Origin: Clostridia bacterium
GTDB lineage: Bacteria > Bacillota_A > Clostridia > Christensenellales > Aristaeellaceae
NCBI GenBank assembly: GCA_017938785.1
Contig: JAGBAU010000077.1
Coordinates: 1-8,684, forward strand
Reading direction: 5' to 3'
DNA: 8,684 nucleotides
Made by a program: the position numbers and the translations under genes. Below, one piece after another: positions 7,366 through 8,684 of this stretch. How positions within the stretch are numbered: position 1 is the first letter of the stretch; every line of letters starts with the position of its first letter. The notes under the pieces are model-generated. The model did no database searches, was not told the origin of the DNA, and was given only the letters and a program-made list of their open reading frames with translations.

Positions 7366-7386
7366 CCTTAGATCAGACTTAGAAAA
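7366..7386 (-). promoter_or_regulatory. Putative response-regulator box upstream of the regulator gene
   Basis: Read on the minus strand: TTTTCTAAG, seven bases, TAAGG. The two TCTAAG half-sites start 11 bases apart, one helical turn, as in PhoB-type boxes. Two more TAAG words follow at 7-base steps (minus-strand starts at 7363 and 7356), the last lying in the -10 region. Its partner at 7453-7473 matches at 17 of 21 positions. Binding is inferred. Confidence 0.7.
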
Positions 7387-7452
7387 GCCTTCCCCGCCAA
7401 CGTTCACAGATTGTTTCCAGAATAGTCAAAGCCGGTTCAGATTGCCGGGAGG

Positions 7453-7473
7453 TTTTCTAAGGCCGGTTTAAGG
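7453..7473 (+). promoter_or_regulatory. Putative response-regulator box upstream of the exporter operon
   Basis: Reads TTTTCTAAG, seven bases, TAAGG. The half-sites TCTAAGGC and TTTAAGGC start 11 bases apart (7456 and 7467). It is an inverted, 17-of-21 copy of the element at 7366-7386 and points toward the adaptor gene. Binding by the adjacent OmpR/PhoB-type regulator is inferred. Confidence 0.72.
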
Positions 7474-7482
7474 CTGTAGGGT

Positions 7483-7488
7483 TAGAAT
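7483..7488 (+). promoter_or_regulatory. Putative -10 element of the exporter operon
   Basis: TAGAAT (5 of 6 to TATAAT) begins exactly 9 bases after the 21-base element, the same spacing as on the other side. No -35 consensus is found about 17 bases upstream; the second half-site of the element occupies that region. The predicted start of transcription is near 7495, giving a leader of about 27 bases. Confidence 0.6.
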
Positions 7489-7521
7489 AAAATCACTCCC
7501 ATGGAAAGGAAGAAACTGTAA

Positions 7522-8586
7522 ATGGACAAGCAAAAATCCAACTCGCGCAAGAGAAAAATTCTGCGTAAAATACTGATTGTACTGATCGTGCTCCTGCTTC
7601 TGACGGCCCTGGGCTTCTACGGCTATACCATGCTGAAGCAGGAATACACCGTGACCTATGACAGCTACACCGCCAGCATCGGCTCCATTTCCAATGCCCT
7701 CAGCTTCAGCGGCAACCTGAGCCTGATCGACAGCGCAAGCTATACCGCTTCCTCCGATTCCCAGGTGCGCAAGCTCTATGTTTCTGCAGGACAGGATGTG
7801 AAGGATGGAGATAAGCTGATGCGCCTGCAGAACGGCGAAACCATCGAAGCTGAATTCGACGGCCGGGTGAACACCGTTTCCGTGGAGGAGGGTGACGATG
7901 TATACGCCGGCGACGCCCTGGTGCAGGTGGCGGATTTCACCCACATGTGCGTGAACCTGCGGGTGGATGAATACGATATCGCTGATGTAGCCGTGGGCCA
8001 GCAGTGTACCGTAACCGCCACCGCCACGGAGAAGACCTTCGAATCCGAAATCGCAACTATAGACTATGTCTCCGCATCCGGCGGCAATGTGGCCTATTAT
8101 TCCGCGGTATGCTATGTTGATGTGGGAGAAGGCATCTATCCCGGCATGCAGGTCACCGTGTCCATTCCCCAGGAGGAAGCAAAGGATGTAGTGGTGCTCA
8201 AGATGGACGCCCTGAGCTTCGACGCCCAGAACAGCGCCTATGTGTATATGAAAAACGATAACGGCGCGATGGAGGAGGTTCCCGTGGAAGTGGGCGTCTC
8301 CAACGGTAATTATGTGGAGATCAAATCCGGCCTTGCAGACGGCGACGAAGTATTTGTTGAGGCTGAAGTGGAAACCACCAATGCGGTCAGCGGATTGCTC
8401 TCCGGCCTGTTCGGCTCCCAGCAGTTCAATACGCCCGGACAGATGCCCGGTATGAGGGGCGGCGATATGTCCGGTTACAGCGGCATGGGCGGCCAGCGGC
8501 CCGATTTCAGCCAGATGGGCGGAAGCCGCAGCGGCTCCTCTTCCGACAGCACCCGCAGCAACCAGATGGGCGGTGGCAGGCAGTGA
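7522..8586 (+). CDS. HlyD/MacA-like membrane-fusion (adaptor) subunit of an ABC exporter
   Basis: A 354-residue adaptor anchored in the cytoplasmic membrane, expected to work with an ABC ATPase and a FtsX/MacB-type permease to export small molecules or peptides. A basic N-terminus (1-16) leads into one transmembrane helix (about 16-37). The two lipoyl halves follow at about 80-104 (VRKLYVSAGQDVKDGDKLM) and 108-138 (FDGRVNTVSVEEGDDVYAGD). A beta-barrel region lies at about 139-217, ending GIYPGMQVTVSIP, and a membrane-proximal domain at about 222-283. The two lipoyl halves are joined almost directly, so the alpha-helical hairpin usual in MacA is missing. The C-terminus (about 298-354) is a low-complexity Gly/Ser/Gln/Met tail with repeated MGG words. 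An AAAGGAAG ribosome-binding site (7505-7512) precedes the ATG. The next gene overlaps the stop. Transport substrate is unknown; antimicrobial peptide or drug export is a guess from similar systems. Confidence 0.9.
   Translation: MDKQKSNSRKRKILRKILIVLIVLLLLTALGFYGYTMLKQEYTVTYDSYTASIGSISNALSFSGNLSLIDSASYTASSDSQVRKLYVSAGQDVKDGDKLMRLQNGETIEAEFDGRVNTVSVEEGDDVYAGDALVQVADFTHMCVNLRVDEYDIADVAVGQQCTVTATATEKTFESEIATIDYVSASGGNVAYYSAVCYVDVGEGIYPGMQVTVSIPQEEAKDVVVLKMDALSFDAQNSAYVYMKNDNGAMEEVPVEVGVSNGNYVEIKSGLADGDEVFVEAEVETTNAVSGLLSGLFGSQQFNTPGQMPGMRGGDMSGYSGMGGQRPDFSQMGGSRSGSSSDSTRSNQMGGGRQ
8413..8583 (+). repeat. Low-complexity Gly/Met/Gln-rich coding repeat in the adaptor tail
   Basis: The codons for the last 57 residues of the adaptor are rich in Gly (15), Ser, Gln and Met (6). 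The word CCAGATGGGCGG occurs at 8511-8522 and again at 8562-8573 (17 codons apart), with a related CATGGGCGG at 8484-8492. The result is recurring GMGG/QMGG words in the protein. Confidence 0.7.
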
Positions 8587-8684
8587 GCCAGTCTACATTT
8601 TTCCGTATGAGGAACATATGCAAGTCCTACCGCATGGGCGATGAGGATATGCAGGTGCTCCACAACATTGATCTTTCCCTGGAG
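8583..8684 (+). CDS. ABC exporter ATP-binding subunit (MacB-like), 3'-truncated
   Basis: Only the first 34 codons are in the window. They encode the opening of an ABC nucleotide-binding domain: FFRMRNICKSYRMGDEDMQV then LHNIDLSLE. This is the beta-1 strand, the A-loop with its adenine-stacking Tyr (KSYRMG), and the strand before the Walker A loop, in the form typical of MacB/LolD-type ATPases ('KxYxxGxxxxxaLxxvsLxie'). The Walker motifs lie beyond the window. The start is taken as GTG at 8583, overlapping the adaptor's stop in GTGA, which suits translational coupling. The ATG at 8607 would remove part of the first strand and has no Shine-Dalgarno sequence. The partner permease is expected downstream but not seen. 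Confidence 0.85.
   Translation, partial: MSQSTFFRMRNICKSYRMGDEDMQVLHNIDLSLE

Larger units (their letters stand above)
7327..7521. promoter_or_regulatory. Divergent control region between the regulator and exporter operons
   Basis: This 195-bp gap holds two promoters facing outward, each with an operator-like 21-base element and a -10 hexamer. The middle (7387-7452) is not explained. It has three GCCGG words (7431, 7444, 7462) at irregular spacing, but no convincing hairpin, terminator or extra promoter. Confidence 0.8.

Noticed and set aside
7387..7452. A possible third promoter in the middle of the divergent region (TTCACA at 7403-7408).
   Set aside because: No -10-like hexamer lies 16-18 bases downstream, and the GCCGG words nearby have no regular spacing.
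8607..8684. ATG at 8607 as the start of the ABC ATPase gene.
   Set aside because: It has no Shine-Dalgarno sequence and would trim part of the first strand of the domain; the overlapping GTG at 8583 fits better.

Overview
The window looks like chromosomal DNA from a moderately GC-rich member of the Bacillota, probably a gut-type Clostridia. This is inferred from four things: strong GGAGG-type Shine-Dalgarno sites, the Bacillota-type (class II) GalT, a galactokinase of the 'GRTEIGGNHTDH' kind, and a MacA/MacB-like exporter whose adaptor is held by one N-terminal membrane helix. The genus cannot be named from the sequence. No tRNA, rRNA, CRISPR array, insertion sequence or phage gene is visible.

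Left part (1-5310, plus strand): a tightly packed galactose-use operon, cut at its 5' end. It reads: sugar:cation symporter of the GPH family (N-terminus outside the window), galK, galT, a small gene for an unrecognised 87-residue protein, then galE. The gaps are 4, 11, 22 and 24 bases, so one transcript is likely. The symporter would bring in galactose or a galactoside. GalK phosphorylates galactose, GalT exchanges it onto UDP, and GalE regenerates UDP-glucose, giving the core Leloir pathway. No galM or glycosidase gene lies in the window. The operon promoter is upstream, out of view.

Middle (5311-5434): a short convergent gap holding a near-ideal bidirectional terminator with a 21-bp perfect stem and a 4-base loop. 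It separates galE from the gene that runs toward it.

Right part (5435-8684): a two-component system on the minus strand (OmpR/PhoB-type response regulator, then sensor histidine kinase, start and stop overlapping in ATGA). It is divergent from a plus-strand exporter operon made of a membrane-fusion/HlyD-like adaptor and an ABC ATPase cut off by the window end. The permease would be expected next.

The most notable signal is in the 195-bp divergent region. Two copies of a 21-base element (17 of 21 identical) lie in opposite orientations, one pointing at the regulator gene and one at the exporter gene. Each contains two TAAG half-sites 11 bases apart and sits exactly 9 bases upstream of a -10-like hexamer. 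This is the geometry expected of a PhoB-type regulator that activates both its own operon and the exporter.
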